Shown: piece after piece, positions 8,022 through 19,017 of the stretch
Layout: each line of letters opens with the position of its first letter
How positions within the stretch are numbered: position 1 is the stretch's first letter
DNA from: Rhizobium sp. EC-SD404
GTDB taxonomy: Bacteria > Pseudomonadota > Alphaproteobacteria > Rhizobiales > Rhizobiaceae
Reading direction: 5' to 3'
Assembly: GCF_902498825.1 (NCBI RefSeq)
Contig: NZ_LR701459.1
Coordinates: 3,602,564-3,666,563, forward strand
DNA: 64,000 bases
The notes under the pieces: model-generated
The model's database searches: none
What the model was told of the DNA's origin: nothing
Seen by the model: only the letters and a program-made list of their open reading frames with translations
Made by a program: the position numbers and the translations under genes

Positions 8022-10295
8022 ATGGCCCCAATACGCAGCACCGGCAGGCGGATCGAGCCTTCGCTCGACGGCGCTCGGGCGGCCGGCAACAACGATTTTC
8101 GCGTCGAACGCAACGACCGCGTGAGTGGTGGCGGCCGAACTGCCGCAACGGGCAAGCGCAGCACCGGATCATCCAGCCGCAGAGCCGGTGGTGGCAGTGG
8201 CGGCAATGGCGGTGGCGGGCGGCGCGGGCGTAAGCAGCGGCGCGGCCTTTTCGGCATGATGCGCACGCTGGTCTACTGGTGCTTCGTTCTCGGCATCTGG
8301 GGAGCGCTCGGCGTCGGCGGCATCGTCGCCTATTACGCCGCGCAGATGCCGAACGCATCGACCTGGAGCATTCCCGACCGACCGCCCAATGTCCGCATCG
8401 TCTCGGTCGGCGGCGACGTTCTGGGCAATCGGGGCGCGACAGGCGGCGAACAACGCGGGCTCTCGGAAATCTCGCCCTATATCCCGCAAGCGGTGATGGC
8501 CATCGAGGATCGACGCTTCCAGAGCCATTTCGGCATCGACCCGATCGGACTGGCACGCGCCATGATCACCAACTTGGCGGCAGGCGATGTCGTCCAGGGT
8601 GGTTCGACCGTCACGCAGCAGCTGGCCAAGAACCTGTTTCTGACGCCCGAGCGCACGGTCGAACGTAAGGTGCAGGAAGTGCTTCTGGCGCTTTGGCTCG
8701 AGCATGAATTCACCAAGGATCAGATCATGGAAATGTATCTGAACCGGGTCTATTTCGGCTCCGGCGCCTATGGTGTCGAGGCCGCCGCGCGGCGCTATTT
8801 CGACAAGACCGCCGACGAGGTCACGCTTGCCGAAGCCGCTCTTCTCGCCGGGCTCTTGAAGGCACCTTCGCGGCTTTCGCCCGCGCGCGATCCGCAGGCT
8901 GCCGAAGAGCGCGCCCAGGTGGTGCTGCAAGCCATGCGCGATTCCGGCTATGTGACCGACGCCGAAGTCACCACCGCCATGACGCAATCACCGACACGCG
9001 CGCCGAGCTTCTGGACGGGTGCCGAGCACTATGTCGCCGATGCCGTGATGGACCAGCTGACCGAAGTGATCGGGGCGGTCGAAACGGATCTCATCGTCAC
9101 CACCACGATCGATTCGCAGCTGCAGGAGCTCGCCGAAGACGCGGTCGTCGACGCGATTTCCACGCGTGGCACGGAGCTCGTCGTGAGCCAGGGCGCGCTG
9201 ATCTCGCTCGACGCGACGGGCGCAGTGCGCGCCATGGTCGGCGGCTACGACTATGCGAAAAGCCAGTTCAACCGCGTGACGGATGCGCGCCGCCAGCCGG
9301 GTTCGGCCTTCAAGCCGTTCGTCTATGCCAGCGCGCTGGAAATGGGCTTCGGGCCCTATTCGGTCCGCCAGGATGCGCCGATCCAGATCGGCAACTGGTC
9401 GCCGGAGAACTACGATCAGAAGTTTCACGGGCCGCTGACACTCGCCCAGGCGCTCGCCCGCTCGACGAACACCATCGCTGCGCAGCTCGTCATGGAAACG
9501 GGACCGGAAAATGTCGTTGCGCTCGCCAATCGGCTCGGCATCAAGTCCACGCTGACGCCGAACGCATCGATTTCGCTCGGCACGTCAGAAGTCACCCTGC
9601 AGGAGCTGACCGCCGCCTACACACCGATGATGAACGGCGGGTACAAGGCCGATCCCTACATGATCGAGCGCGTCGAGACGCTGGACGGCGAACTGCTCTA
9701 TCAGCGCACCGCCACGCAGCCCGAACGGGTGCTGGACGGCGATGTCGCGGCCATGATGAACGCGATGATGGCCGAAGTGGTGCGCTCGGGAACCGGGAGA
9801 AACGCCCAGATCGACGGCTGGCTGCCGGCCGGCAAGACCGGCACGACGCAATCTTTCCGCGACGCGCTGTTCGTCGGCTACACGAGCAATCTCGTCACCG
9901 GCGTCTGGTTCGGCAATGACGACGGCACGTCCATGAACCGGGTCACCGGCGGCGGTTTGCCCGCCGAAACCTGGCAGGCGTTCATGAGCGGCGCTCATCG
10001 CGGCGTGCCGCCTGCTCACCTGCCCGGCGTTCGTCCCGATGGCGTGATCGACCAGGGTCCAGGCTTCGGCCCCGTGCCGCCCGACGGCGTCGGCGACATC
10101 ATCGCGGGAGAGGACGATCCTTCCGGCTGGGGCATCGACATCCTCGGTGGATCGGCACGCGTCACCTCGCCCCGAATCAACGAGGGAGCGCCGGTGCCAC
10201 CGGCTTCCGTCGGCGAAGGCAACTGGGACGCACAGCCGACAGGTGCCACGCAACCGCGCACCACGACGCTGCTGGACCTGATCCTCGGCAATTGA
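8022..10295 (+). CDS. class A penicillin-binding protein (glycosyltransferase/transpeptidase, PBP1A family)
   Basis: A bifunctional peptidoglycan synthase of 757 residues. A basic, Gly/Ser-rich cytoplasmic tail (residues 1-75) precedes one membrane anchor (about 79-105). The GT51 domain carries the catalytic Glu162 in IEDRRF and QGGSTVTQQLAKNLFL. The transpeptidase domain has all three penicillin-binding motifs: Ser428 in SAFK, the STN motif near residue 487 and KTGT at 605-608. It polymerises and cross-links lipid II in the periplasm. The start at 8022 lacks an obvious ribosome site and overlaps a seven-codon reading frame, so the N-terminus is uncertain. It precedes dnaK but is separated from it by a hairpin and a promoter-like site. 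Confidence 0.94.
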   Translation: MAPIRSTGRRIEPSLDGARAAGNNDFRVERNDRVSGGGRTAATGKRSTGSSSRRAGGGSGGNGGGGRRGRKQRRGLFGMMRTLVYWCFVLGIWGALGVGGIVAYYAAQMPNASTWSIPDRPPNVRIVSVGGDVLGNRGATGGEQRGLSEISPYIPQAVMAIEDRRFQSHFGIDPIGLARAMITNLAAGDVVQGGSTVTQQLAKNLFLTPERTVERKVQEVLLALWLEHEFTKDQIMEMYLNRVYFGSGAYGVEAAARRYFDKTADEVTLAEAALLAGLLKAPSRLSPARDPQAAEERAQVVLQAMRDSGYVTDAEVTTAMTQSPTRAPSFWTGAEHYVADAVMDQLTEVIGAVETDLIVTTTIDSQLQELAEDAVVDAISTRGTELVVSQGALISLDATGAVRAMVGGYDYAKSQFNRVTDARRQPGSAFKPFVYASALEMGFGPYSVRQDAPIQIGNWSPENYDQKFHGPLTLAQALARSTNTIAAQLVMETGPENVVALANRLGIKSTLTPNASISLGTSEVTLQELTAAYTPMMNGGYKADPYMIERVETLDGELLYQRTATQPERVLDGDVAAMMNAMMAEVVRSGTGRNAQIDGWLPAGKTGTTQSFRDALFVGYTSNLVTGVWFGNDDGTSMNRVTGGGLPAETWQAFMSGAHRGVPPAHLPGVRPDGVIDQGPGFGPVPPDGVGDIIAGEDDPSGWGIDILGGSARVTSPRINEGAPVPPASVGEGNWDAQPTGATQPRTTTLLDLILGN

Positions 10296-10315
10296 GCCCG
10301 CGAAACCGCTGATCG

Positions 10316-10338
10316 ACCGGCGCCTCGGTGCCGGTTTG
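10316..10338 (+). terminator. weak terminator-like hairpin after the PBP gene
   Basis: ACCGGC at 10316-10321 pairs with GCCGGT at 10330-10335 and is followed by only a few T residues. It sits 20 bases after the PBP stop and before the dnaK promoter region. Confidence 0.4.
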
Positions 10339-10369
10339 GTGTGCGTGCGTCTCATGGCTCGTCCAGTGC

Positions 10370-10398
10370 CTTGCAGTCTAAAAATCCCGTTCTTATAT
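10370..10398 (+). promoter_or_regulatory. candidate RpoH-type (heat-shock) promoter for dnaK
   Basis: CTTGCA at 10370-10375 and CTTATA at 10392-10397 are separated by 16 bases. Alphaproteobacterial RpoH promoters share a CTTG -35 core and a C-rich/TATA -10 box, and dnaK is a classic RpoH target. The site lies about 130 bases upstream of the dnaK start, leaving a long leader. A housekeeping sigma factor could also read it. Confidence 0.5.
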
Positions 10399-10428
10399 AC
10401 GCCGAAACCTGCTTGGCTCTGCTGCTGA

Positions 10429-12453
<2,025 letters not shown>

Positions 12454-12465
12454 CTTCAACTGAGA

Positions 12466-12496
12466 GATCCCGGCAGCCAGCAAGGCGGCCGGGATC
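12466..12496 (+). other. dnaK-dnaJ intergenic hairpin
   Basis: GATCCCGGC at 12466-12474 is perfectly complementary to 12488-12496, giving a 9-bp GC-rich stem with a 13-base loop. No T-run follows, so it is more likely an RNA-processing or stability element, or a partial attenuator that keeps dnaJ below dnaK, than a full terminator. Confidence 0.6.
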
Positions 12497-12521
12497 GTCA
12501 GACGTGTGGGGCTGGCATTAA

Positions 12522-13679
12522 ATGGCGAAAGCAGATTTCTACGAGACGCTCGGGGTCCAAAAAGGGGCCGACGAGAAAGAGCTGAAAAGCGCCTATCGCA
12601 AACTTGCTATGAAGTACCACCCCGATCGCAATCCCGGCGATGCGGAGGCGGAGCGCAAGTTCAAGGAAGTCGGCGAAGCCTATGAAACGCTGAAGGACCC
12701 GCAGAAGCGGGCCGCCTATGATCGCTTCGGCCATGCCGCCTTCGAGCAGGGCGGTCCCGGTGGCTTCGGCGGCGGCGGTTTTGGCGGTGCGGGCGCCGGC
12801 GGCTTCTCCGATATCTTCGAAGACATTTTCGGCGAGATGATGGGTGGCGGCGGTCGCCAGCGTCGCTCCGGTGGCGGCGGAAGCGGCCGCGAGCGCGGTG
12901 CCGATCTTCGCTACAACATGGAAATCAGCCTCGAAGAGGCGTTCCACGGCAAGACCGCGCAGATCCGCGTTCCCTCCTCCATTCAGTGCGACAATTGCTC
13001 GGGTTCCGGCGCCAAGCCAGGCACGCATCCGACCACCTGCACCACCTGTTCGGGCAGCGGCCGCGTGCGGGCAGCGCAGGGGTTCTTCTCGATCGAGCGC
13101 ACCTGCCCCACCTGCCAGGGCCGCGGACAGACGATCAACGATCCTTGCCCAAAATGCTCTGGCCAAGGACGCGTGACGGAAGACCGGTCACTGTCGGTCA
13201 ACATTCCCGCGGGCATAGAGGACGGAACCCGGATCCGGCTTGCCGGTGAAGGCGAAGCGGGGCTCCGCGGCGGGCCGTCCGGCGATCTTTACATCTTCCT
13301 GTCGGTGAAGCCGCACGAGTTCTTCCAGCGCGACGGGGCCGACCTTTACTGCGCCGTGCCAATTTCGATGACGACCGCCGCGCTCGGTGGTCAGTTCGAT
13401 GTCGTGACGCTCGATGGCACCAAGACGCGGGTCAAGGTTCCGGAAGGCACGCAGTCGGGCAAGCAGTTTCGCCTTCGCTCCAAGGGTATGCCGGTGCTGC
13501 GGTCGCAGCAGGCCGGAGACCTTTACATCCAGGTTGCGATCGAGACGCCGCAGAACCTGTCGAAGCGGCAGCGAGAGTTGCTCACCGAGTTCGAGCAGCT
13601 GTCGTCGAAGGAAAATAGCCCGGAATCTTCAGGCTTTTTCTCGCGCATGAAGGATTTCTTCGATACGCTCAGCAATTGA
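12522..13679 (+). CDS. dnaJ: chaperone protein DnaJ (Hsp40)
   Basis: The DnaK co-chaperone, 385 residues. The J domain carries His33-Pro34-Asp35, which stimulates DnaK ATPase activity. A Gly/Phe-rich region follows (about 75-115). Four zinc-binding repeats of the CxxCxGxG type are present: [24 protein letters not shown] and CPKCSGQG. The C-terminal substrate-binding domains complete a full-length type I DnaJ. It lies 68 bases after dnaK in the same direction, and the space holds only the intergenic hairpin, so co-transcription is likely. No strong ribosome site is seen before the ATG. Confidence 0.99.
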   Translation: MAKADFYETLGVQKGADEKELKSAYRKLAMKYHPDRNPGDAEAERKFKEVGEAYETLKDPQKRAAYDRFGHAAFEQGGPGGFGGGGFGGAGAGGFSDIFEDIFGEMMGGGGRQRRSGGGGSGRERGADLRYNMEISLEEAFHGKTAQIRVPSSIQCDNCSGSGAKPGTHPTTCTTCSGSGRVRAAQGFFSIERTCPTCQGRGQTINDPCPKCSGQGRVTEDRSLSVNIPAGIEDGTRIRLAGEGEAGLRGGPSGDLYIFLSVKPHEFFQRDGADLYCAVPISMTTAALGGQFDVVTLDGTKTRVKVPEGTQSGKQFRLRSKGMPVLRSQQAGDLYIQVAIETPQNLSKRQRELLTEFEQLSSKENSPESSGFFSRMKDFFDTLSN

Positions 13680-13748
13680 TTGTCGGCTGCTTCCAGCAGT
13701 CGGTCATCCGTTGCGGGCCTTTCGGCTCGTTGTTGCACGGGGCATGAG

Positions 13749-13763
13749 CTTCCCTTAGGGAAG
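13749..13763. repeat. short palindrome upstream of pmtA
   Basis: CTTCCC at 13749-13754 and GGGAAG at 13758-13763 flank a 3-base spacer. It lies 60 bases before the pmtA start in the 144-base dnaJ-pmtA gap. It could be an operator or a small RNA hairpin; nothing else supports a function. Confidence 0.3.
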
Positions 13764-13823
13764 TCTGCTTCGCTTTAAGGAGAGGCGATCCTTGGCTCTC
13801 CGCCAACGGAAGAGGATATCGCC

Positions 13824-14420
13824 ATGGTCGGCACTTTGACACGCAAGCTGTCCAAGCGCTTCGACGACGAGATCCGGTTTTTCAAAGGCTGGATGGATGG
13901 TCCGAAGGCCGTCGGATCGATCGTTCCCACTTCGGCCGTCACCTCCAAGCGCATGGCGAGCGTCGTCGACACGACCTCTGGACTGCCCGTTCTCGAACTC
14001 GGCCCTGGCACGGGCGTGGTCACCAAGGCCATCCTCGAACGCGGCATTTCTCCCAGCCAGCTCGTCTGCGTCGAATACTCCGACGATTTCGTCAGCCATG
14101 TTCAGCGGCTCTTCCCGGGCGTCAACGTGATCCAGGGCGATGCCTTCGATCTCGACACCACGCTTGGCCCGCTCGCCGATCAGACATTCGATTGCGTCGT
14201 GTCCGGCATCCCGCTCCTCAATTTTCCGATGCCCGAGCGCATCGCGCTGATCGAGGACCTTCTCGGCCGCATTCCAGCCGGTCGACCGGTCGTCCAGATC
14301 ACCTACGGCCCCCGCTCGCCCGTTGCGCCCGGGCGCGGCAACTACGTGGTCGAGAAGCTGGATTTCGTGGTGCGTAACATTCCGCCCGCCCATCTCTGGC
14401 TCTACCGCCGCCCGATCTGA
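13824..14420 (+). CDS. pmtA: phospholipid N-methyltransferase (PmtA, rhizobial type)
   Basis: An S-adenosylmethionine-dependent methyltransferase of 198 residues. The SAM-binding glycine motif is LELGPGTGVV (residues 57-66), followed by the acidic residue in CVEYSDDF and a DPP-like SGIPLLNFP stretch near 132. These features and the N-terminal RFFKGWMDGPKAVGSIVPTS match rhizobial PmtA, which methylates phosphatidylethanolamine three times to make phosphatidylcholine at the inner membrane. The Agrobacterium/Sinorhizobium-type enzyme is related to rRNA adenine methylases, so automated tools may mislabel it. It follows dnaJ in the same direction. The alternative is another small class I methyltransferase. 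Confidence 0.8.
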   Translation: MVGTLTRKLSKRFDDEIRFFKGWMDGPKAVGSIVPTSAVTSKRMASVVDTTSGLPVLELGPGTGVVTKAILERGISPSQLVCVEYSDDFVSHVQRLFPGVNVIQGDAFDLDTTLGPLADQTFDCVVSGIPLLNFPMPERIALIEDLLGRIPAGRPVVQITYGPRSPVAPGRGNYVVEKLDFVVRNIPPAHLWLYRRPI

Positions 14421-14440
14421 CCCCATCACCTGCCTTTGCG

Positions 14441-15022
14441 ATGACCCCCAAGATCCTCGTTTTCCCCGGCTCCAACCGAGAAGGCTCGTTCAATGCGAGC
14501 CTCGCCGCCGCTGCAGCCCACGTCCTGATGGCGAAAGGGGCCGACGTGACGCGCATCTCGCTGGCCGACTATCCCCTTCCGATCATGGACGAAGACCTTC
14601 AGAAGCGTGACGGTGTGCCCGAGAACGCGTTGAAGCTCGCTCGGCTCATCGCTTCGCAAGACGGGCTGTTCCTCGCCTGCCCGGAATACAATTCATCGAT
14701 CCCGCCTCTGTTGAAGAACACGATCGACTGGGTCAGCCGCGTGTCCACTGACGCCGGGCGGCCGATGCGCGCCTGGCGCGGCCGGGTCGTCGCACTCGGC
14801 TCGGCATCCGACGGTCAGTTTGCAGGCATTCGCGGCCTTTACCATGTGCGGTCGGTGTTGATGAATGTCGGCGCGCAGATCGTCACTGAGCAGTGCTCGG
14901 TCTCGCGGGCTTCCACCGCCTTCACCGAAGACGGTCAGCTTGGCGACGAGCGCAACGCCCGCATGCTGGACGCCGCCTGCCAATCGCTCGTCGATCATTG
15001 CCGGGCGATCGCAAGCCGCTAG
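14441..15022 (+). CDS. NADPH-dependent FMN reductase family protein
   Basis: A flavodoxin-fold oxidoreductase of 193 residues. The FMN phosphate-binding loop is [15 protein letters not shown] (residues 8-22), and [20 protein letters not shown] is the second flavin-contacting motif of the FMN_red family (ChrR/ArsH/WrbA-like). It probably reduces free flavin, quinones or other electrophiles using NAD(P)H. The gene starts 20 bases after pmtA and ends shortly before pyrF in the same direction, so a small operon is likely. The substrate cannot be inferred. Confidence 0.87.
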   Translation: MTPKILVFPGSNREGSFNASLAAAAAHVLMAKGADVTRISLADYPLPIMDEDLQKRDGVPENALKLARLIASQDGLFLACPEYNSSIPPLLKNTIDWVSRVSTDAGRPMRAWRGRVVALGSASDGQFAGIRGLYHVRSVLMNVGAQIVTEQCSVSRASTAFTEDGQLGDERNARMLDAACQSLVDHCRAIASR

Positions 15023-15093
15023 AGCCTTGCAGGGCAAGGCAACGCATGCCAGTAGAAGCCCAGAAAATTGCACGGCGAAATGGGCCAAGCGCG

Positions 15094-15837
15094 ATGTCAG
15101 GACCCCGCACGAACCTCTCGACCGGCCCGGCCATCGCCGATCCGCGTGACAGGTTGATTGTCGGCCTCGATGTGCCGACGCTTCGAGACGCGGAAGCTAT
15201 GGTCGCGGCGCTCGGCGACACGGTGTCCTTCTACAAGATCGGCTACCAGCTGGTCTTCGCCGGCGGCCTTTCCTTCGCCAGGGAACTCGCCGCGTCGGGC
15301 AAGTCGATCTTCCTCGACATGAAGCTTCACGACATCGACAACACCGTTGCCAAAGGCGTCGAGAACATCGCCCAGATGGGCATGACGATGTTGACCGTGC
15401 ATGCCTATCCGAAGGTGATGCGCGCCGCCGTGCATGCTGCCAAGGGCTCCGGCCTCTGCATTCTCGGCGTAACGGTGCTGACGTCCATGGACGACACCGA
15501 CACAAAGGAAGCCGGCTATGCATTGTCGCCGGCAGACCTCGTCAGCCGCCGGGCACAGCAGGCCGTCGACGCCGGTATGGGCGGTATCGTCTGCTCACCC
15601 GCGGAAGCAGAAGCCGTGCGTGCCATCATCGGCCCCGACATGGCGCTGGTGACCCCCGGCATCCGGCCACTCGGCGCCGACGCCGGCGACCAGAAGCGGA
15701 TCACGACGCCGGCCGACGCCATCCGGGCTGGATCGAGCCATCTCGTGGTCGCCCGCCCCATCATCAAGGCAGACGATCCCAAGGCAGCGGCAAGCGCGAT
15801 CATCGCGGAAATTGCCGCCGCCAACAGGCAGCACTGA
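15094..15837 (+). CDS. pyrF: orotidine 5'-phosphate decarboxylase
   Basis: The enzyme converts OMP to UMP in the last step of pyrimidine synthesis in the cytoplasm. From the Met at 15094 the protein is 247 residues. [10 protein letters not shown] (residues 19-28) starts the barrel, and the catalytic charged network Asp75-x-Lys77-x-x-Asp80 lies in [12 protein letters not shown]. The phosphate-binding region near the end reads [10 protein letters not shown]. An upstream Met at 15046 has a better AGGGCAAGG ribosome site but would add 16 poorly conserved residues, so the start is uncertain. It follows the flavin reductase gene closely and precedes the DUF1330 gene. Confidence 0.95.
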   Translation: MSGPRTNLSTGPAIADPRDRLIVGLDVPTLRDAEAMVAALGDTVSFYKIGYQLVFAGGLSFARELAASGKSIFLDMKLHDIDNTVAKGVENIAQMGMTMLTVHAYPKVMRAAVHAAKGSGLCILGVTVLTSMDDTDTKEAGYALSPADLVSRRAQQAVDAGMGGIVCSPAEAEAVRAIIGPDMALVTPGIRPLGADAGDQKRITTPADAIRAGSSHLVVARPIIKADDPKAAASAIIAEIAAANRQH

Positions 15838-15871
15838 AAAACGATCAGCATTCAACGAGGAGGAAAAGACC

Positions 15872-16165
15872 ATGGCCAAGGCTTACTGGATTGCACGCGT
15901 GGATGTGCGTGATGCTGAGCGCTACAAGGACTACGTTTCGACCGCCAAGCCGGCTTTCGAGCGCTATGGCGCCAAGTTCCTGGTGCGCGGCGGCGATACC
16001 CATGTTCTGGAAGGCGGCGCACGCGCTCGCAACGTCATTATCGAGTTTCCTTCCGTCGCCGACGCGAAGGCGTGCTATGAAAGCCCGGAATATCAGGCAG
16101 CCGTAGCCATCCGTCAGGAAGTTGCCGATGCTGACATGATCGTCGTCGAAGGCTATGAAGGCTGA
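15872..16165 (+). CDS. DUF1330 domain-containing protein
   Basis: A 97-residue protein matching the DUF1330 family, a dimeric ferredoxin-like alpha/beta barrel fold. Typical elements are AYWIARVDVRDAERYKDY at the start, FLVRGGDTHVLEG in the middle and YQAAVAIRQEVADADMIVVEGYEG at the end. The function of the family is not established. The start at 15872 was chosen because AGGAGGAAA lies just upstream; a longer frame reaches back into pyrF. It is 34 bases after pyrF and probably co-transcribed with it, an arrangement often seen in rhizobia. Confidence 0.9.
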   Translation: MAKAYWIARVDVRDAERYKDYVSTAKPAFERYGAKFLVRGGDTHVLEGGARARNVIIEFPSVADAKACYESPEYQAAVAIRQEVADADMIVVEGYEG

Positions 16166-16215
16166 TCGGCCGACCTAATTAAACCTCATCATCGCATTCA
16201 CGGGAACGCGCTCAC

Positions 16216-17214
16216 ATGACGACGATAATGCCCCATCCCAAGCTGGTTACCGTGTTCGGCGGCAACGGATTCGTCGGGCGGCACGTCGTCAGGGCGCTGG
16301 CCAAGCGCGGCTACCGCGTGCGCGTCGCCTGCCGTCGCCCGGATCTTGCCGGCCACCTGCAGCCGCTCGGCGCAGTCGGCCAGATCATGGCCATGCAGGC
16401 CAATCTGCGCAATCGCCCGTCGATCGACCGTGCCGTCGAAGGCGCCGATCACGTGATCAATCTGGTCGGCATCCTGCATGAGACCGGCCGCAACATGTTC
16501 GATCCCGTACAGGAGTTCGGCGCACGAGCGGTTGCCGAAGCCGCCCGCGCCGCCGGCATTCCTCTGAGTCACATGTCGGCGATCGGCGCGGATTCGAAGT
16601 ACTGGTCCGACTATGCCCGCACCAAGGGCAAGGCGGAGGAGGCCATTCGCGAGATCAAGCCGGACGCCCTCATCGTCCGCCCGTCGATCATCTTCGGGCC
16701 CGAGGACAATTTCTTCAACAAGTTCGCGGATATGGCGCGTCTTTCGCCGTTCCTGCCGCTGATCGGCGGCGGCCATACCAAATTTCAGCCGGTTTACGTC
16801 GCGGACGTCGCCGAAGTCTTTGCGCGCCACGTCGACGGCGCGATCGAAGGCGGCCGGACGCTGGAACTCGGCGGCCCGGAAGTGCTGACGTTCCGCGAAT
16901 GTCTCGAGACGATGCTCAAGGTGATTCAACGCAAGCGCCGCTTCATCACCATCCCCTGGTATCCCGCATCGGTGCTGGGCGGCATCTTCAGCTACGTTCC
17001 GCTGATTACGCCCCCCTTCACGCAGGATCAGGTGACGCTTCTGAAGCGCGACAACGTGGTTTCGGAAGCGGCGAAGAGCGAGGGGCGGACGCTCGAGGGC
17101 GTCGGCATCAAGCCGACCCTGCTCGAAGTCATCCTGCCGACCTATCTCACCCGCTTCCGCGTCCAGGGCCAGTTCACCAAGCCCGACGGGCCGACGGCGC
17201 AGAACAGCAACTAG
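16216..17214 (+). CDS. complex I NDUFA9 subunit-like NAD(P)-binding protein
   Basis: A 332-residue atypical short-chain dehydrogenase. The Rossmann motif is VTVFGGNGFVGRHVVRAL near residues 11-28. The usual catalytic Tyr-x3-Lys is represented by YARTKGKAE near 132. Alphaproteobacterial proteins of this type are homologues of the mitochondrial complex I accessory subunit NDUFA9, thought to bind NADPH and be linked to quinone or respiratory assembly rather than to sugar epimerisation. It is followed, convergently, by uppP after 44 bases. The exact function in bacteria is not settled. Confidence 0.85.
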   Translation: MTTIMPHPKLVTVFGGNGFVGRHVVRALAKRGYRVRVACRRPDLAGHLQPLGAVGQIMAMQANLRNRPSIDRAVEGADHVINLVGILHETGRNMFDPVQEFGARAVAEAARAAGIPLSHMSAIGADSKYWSDYARTKGKAEEAIREIKPDALIVRPSIIFGPEDNFFNKFADMARLSPFLPLIGGGHTKFQPVYVADVAEVFARHVDGAIEGGRTLELGGPEVLTFRECLETMLKVIQRKRRFITIPWYPASVLGGIFSYVPLITPPFTQDQVTLLKRDNVVSEAAKSEGRTLEGVGIKPTLLEVILPTYLTRFRVQGQFTKPDGPTAQNSN

Positions 17215-17258
17215 CGCTTGAGAGAGCGGATCCCGCAGATCCTCGAGATAGTCGCGAC

Positions 17259-18065
17259 CTAGGCCGCCCACCAGAGGGCGGCCAGGCCAACCGTGCCGAC
17301 AAAAATGCGCCAATAAGCGAAAGGCGCATAGCCGTGGCGCGATACGAAGTCGAGAAGCGAACGCACGACGACCACAGCCGAAACGAAGGCCGCCAGGAAC
17401 CCTACGGCGATGATGGTGAAATCATCGGCATTGAGGATGTCGCGGTTCTTGATGAGGTCCAGCGTGAAGGCGCCGGCCATAGTCGGCATCGCCAGGAAGA
17501 ACGAGAATTCCGCGGCCGAGCGCTTGTCGGCGCCGTTCAGCAGCGCTCCGACGATCGTGGCGCCCGAGCGCGACGTTCCGGGCACCATGGCGAGGCATTG
17601 GAAAAAGCCGATCTTCAGCGCCAGCGAAGCAGGAAACTGGGCGACGTCGGTGTAGCGAGGCGTCAATGCCATGCGGTCCACCCACAACAGGATGAAGCCG
17701 CCGACGATCAGCGACACGCAGATCACGACAGGCGTCTCGAACAGGACGGTCTTGATGAAATCATGGGCAAGAAAGCCGATACCAGCTGCCGGCAGGAAAC
17801 CGAGCAGCACGATTGCGACGAATCGGCGTGATTCGTCGCTGGTCGGCAGCGACCGCGCGAGCCACCACAGCCGGTGGAAGTAGACGGTAAGAATAGCGAG
17901 GATCGCCCCCACCTGGATGAGAACTTCGAAGCTGTTGCCCGTGGAACTAAAGCCGATGGCACGGCCTGCGAGCAGCAGATGTCCGGTCGACGATACGGGA
18001 ATGAACTCCGTCAGGCCTTCCAAAAGGCCAAGCAGAAGCGCTCCGATAATCGTTTGTTCACCCAT
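17259..18065 (-). CDS. uppP: undecaprenyl-diphosphatase UppP (BacA)
   Basis: An inner-membrane phosphatase of 268 residues that recycles undecaprenyl pyrophosphate to the monophosphate lipid carrier for cell-wall and polysaccharide synthesis. Both signature motifs are present: [19 protein letters not shown] near the N-terminus (Glu and Ser/His active residues) and [11 protein letters not shown] near residue 160. About eight membrane segments are visible. It gives resistance to bacitracin in other bacteria. The gene is convergent with the NDUFA9-like gene and divergent from the GST gene. An inverted repeat lies over its last codons but seems to be coding sequence. Confidence 0.97.
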   Translation of the reverse strand: MGEQTIIGALLLGLLEGLTEFIPVSSTGHLLLAGRAIGFSSTGNSFEVLIQVGAILAILTVYFHRLWWLARSLPTSDESRRFVAIVLLGFLPAAGIGFLAHDFIKTVLFETPVVICVSLIVGGFILLWVDRMALTPRYTDVAQFPASLALKIGFFQCLAMVPGTSRSGATIVGALLNGADKRSAAEFSFFLAMPTMAGAFTLDLIKNRDILNADDFTIIAVGFLAAFVSAVVVVRSLLDFVSRHGYAPFAYWRIFVGTVGLAALWWAA

Positions 18066-18227
18066 GCAACTGTCCTGTGTTTTTCTTTGCCAAGCGTGGC
18101 GGAAGAGGCGCCGGCTTGTCTTCGATGGAGCGAGCCCCTATAGCTGCTTCGTCGGAAGCGTAGCCAGAAAAACATTAAAATTCGGGCATACCGACCGTTT
18201 CATGAGCTTTTGAAAGCCGTTTGCGTA

Positions 18228-18920
18228 ATGCCGACACTCTACCACCATCCGATGTCGTCCGCTTCCCGGTTCATCCGTCTGGTGCTTGGCGAATACGGTT
18301 TCGAGTATGATCTGGTCGAAGAGCAGCCCTGGGAGGGCCGGCGCGAATTTCTTGCGCTCAACCCAGCGGGCACGCTGCCGGTTTTTCTGGACGATTCCAT
18401 GCGGTCGCTCTGCGGCGCGGTCGTCATTTCCGAATATCTCGACGAAACGCATGGCGCGCTGAAGCGCGACAGGCGGCTTCTGGCCGAAAACAGCTTCCAG
18501 CGCGCCGAAATCCGGCGACTGGTGGAATGGTTCCTGGTCAAGATGGAGCAGGACGTGACGCGGCACCTCGCCCGCGAGCGTGTCTTCAAGCTTCAGATGC
18601 CGACGGCGCAAGGCGGCGGCGCACCCGATTCGAAGCTGATGCGCGCGGCACGCGGCAACATCCGCCAGCACATGAAATATCTCACCTGGCTCGCCGGGTC
18701 CCGGCCATGGCTTGCTGGCGACCGGCTGAGTTACGGAGATCTGGCGGCAGCGGCCTCGATTTCCGTCCTCGATTATCTCGGCGAAATCGACTGGAGCGAA
18801 ATCCCCCAGTCCAAGGACTGGTACCAGCGCATCAAGTCCAGGCCGTCCTTCCGTCCGCTCCTCGTCGATCGCATCCGCGGAGTCACGCCGGCTTCGCACT
18901 ACGCGGACCTTGATTTCTGA
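18228..18920 (+). CDS. glutathione S-transferase family protein, FzlA-like
   Basis: A 230-residue protein with a thioredoxin-like GST N-domain (LYHHPMSSASRFIRLVLGE at residues 3-21; NPAGTLPVFLDD near 46) and an alpha-helical C-domain (RPWLAGDRLSYGDLAAAASI). The family is cytoplasmic. The C-terminal tail ending in HYADLDF and the neighbourhood of uppP and queG resemble FzlA, the alphaproteobacterial FtsZ-binding division protein that is GST-like but has no known transferase activity. The assignment to FzlA is inference from memory of that family. The Met at 18228 was preferred to a TTG six codons upstream. Confidence 0.8.
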   Translation: MPTLYHHPMSSASRFIRLVLGEYGFEYDLVEEQPWEGRREFLALNPAGTLPVFLDDSMRSLCGAVVISEYLDETHGALKRDRRLLAENSFQRAEIRRLVEWFLVKMEQDVTRHLARERVFKLQMPTAQGGGAPDSKLMRAARGNIRQHMKYLTWLAGSRPWLAGDRLSYGDLAAAASISVLDYLGEIDWSEIPQSKDWYQRIKSRPSFRPLLVDRIRGVTPASHYADLDF

Positions 18921-19017
18921 CGCCGTCAAGCCTTGGATCGTCCAACCGTCTCACTAAATGAGCGGTAGGCGCGCCGGTGGGGTGCGGCCGGGGCAACAAG
19001 CGAAGCGGCAGATCAAG

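Noticed and set aside
7999..8022. A seven-codon frame (MKQRVAY) whose TGA overlaps the PBP start
   Set aside because: No ribosome site precedes it and such short frames are expected by chance. It is noted only because the PBP start is uncertain.
8177..8235. Gly-rich, Arg-rich N-terminus of the PBP considered as a frameshift artefact
   Set aside because: The frame stays open and leads straight into the membrane anchor; basic Gly/Ser tails are common in alphaproteobacterial class A PBPs.
17262..17283. Inverted repeat GGCCGCC / GGCGGCC at the uppP 3' end
   Set aside because: It lies within the last uppP codons, has no T-run and is explained by GC-rich Ala/Trp codons.
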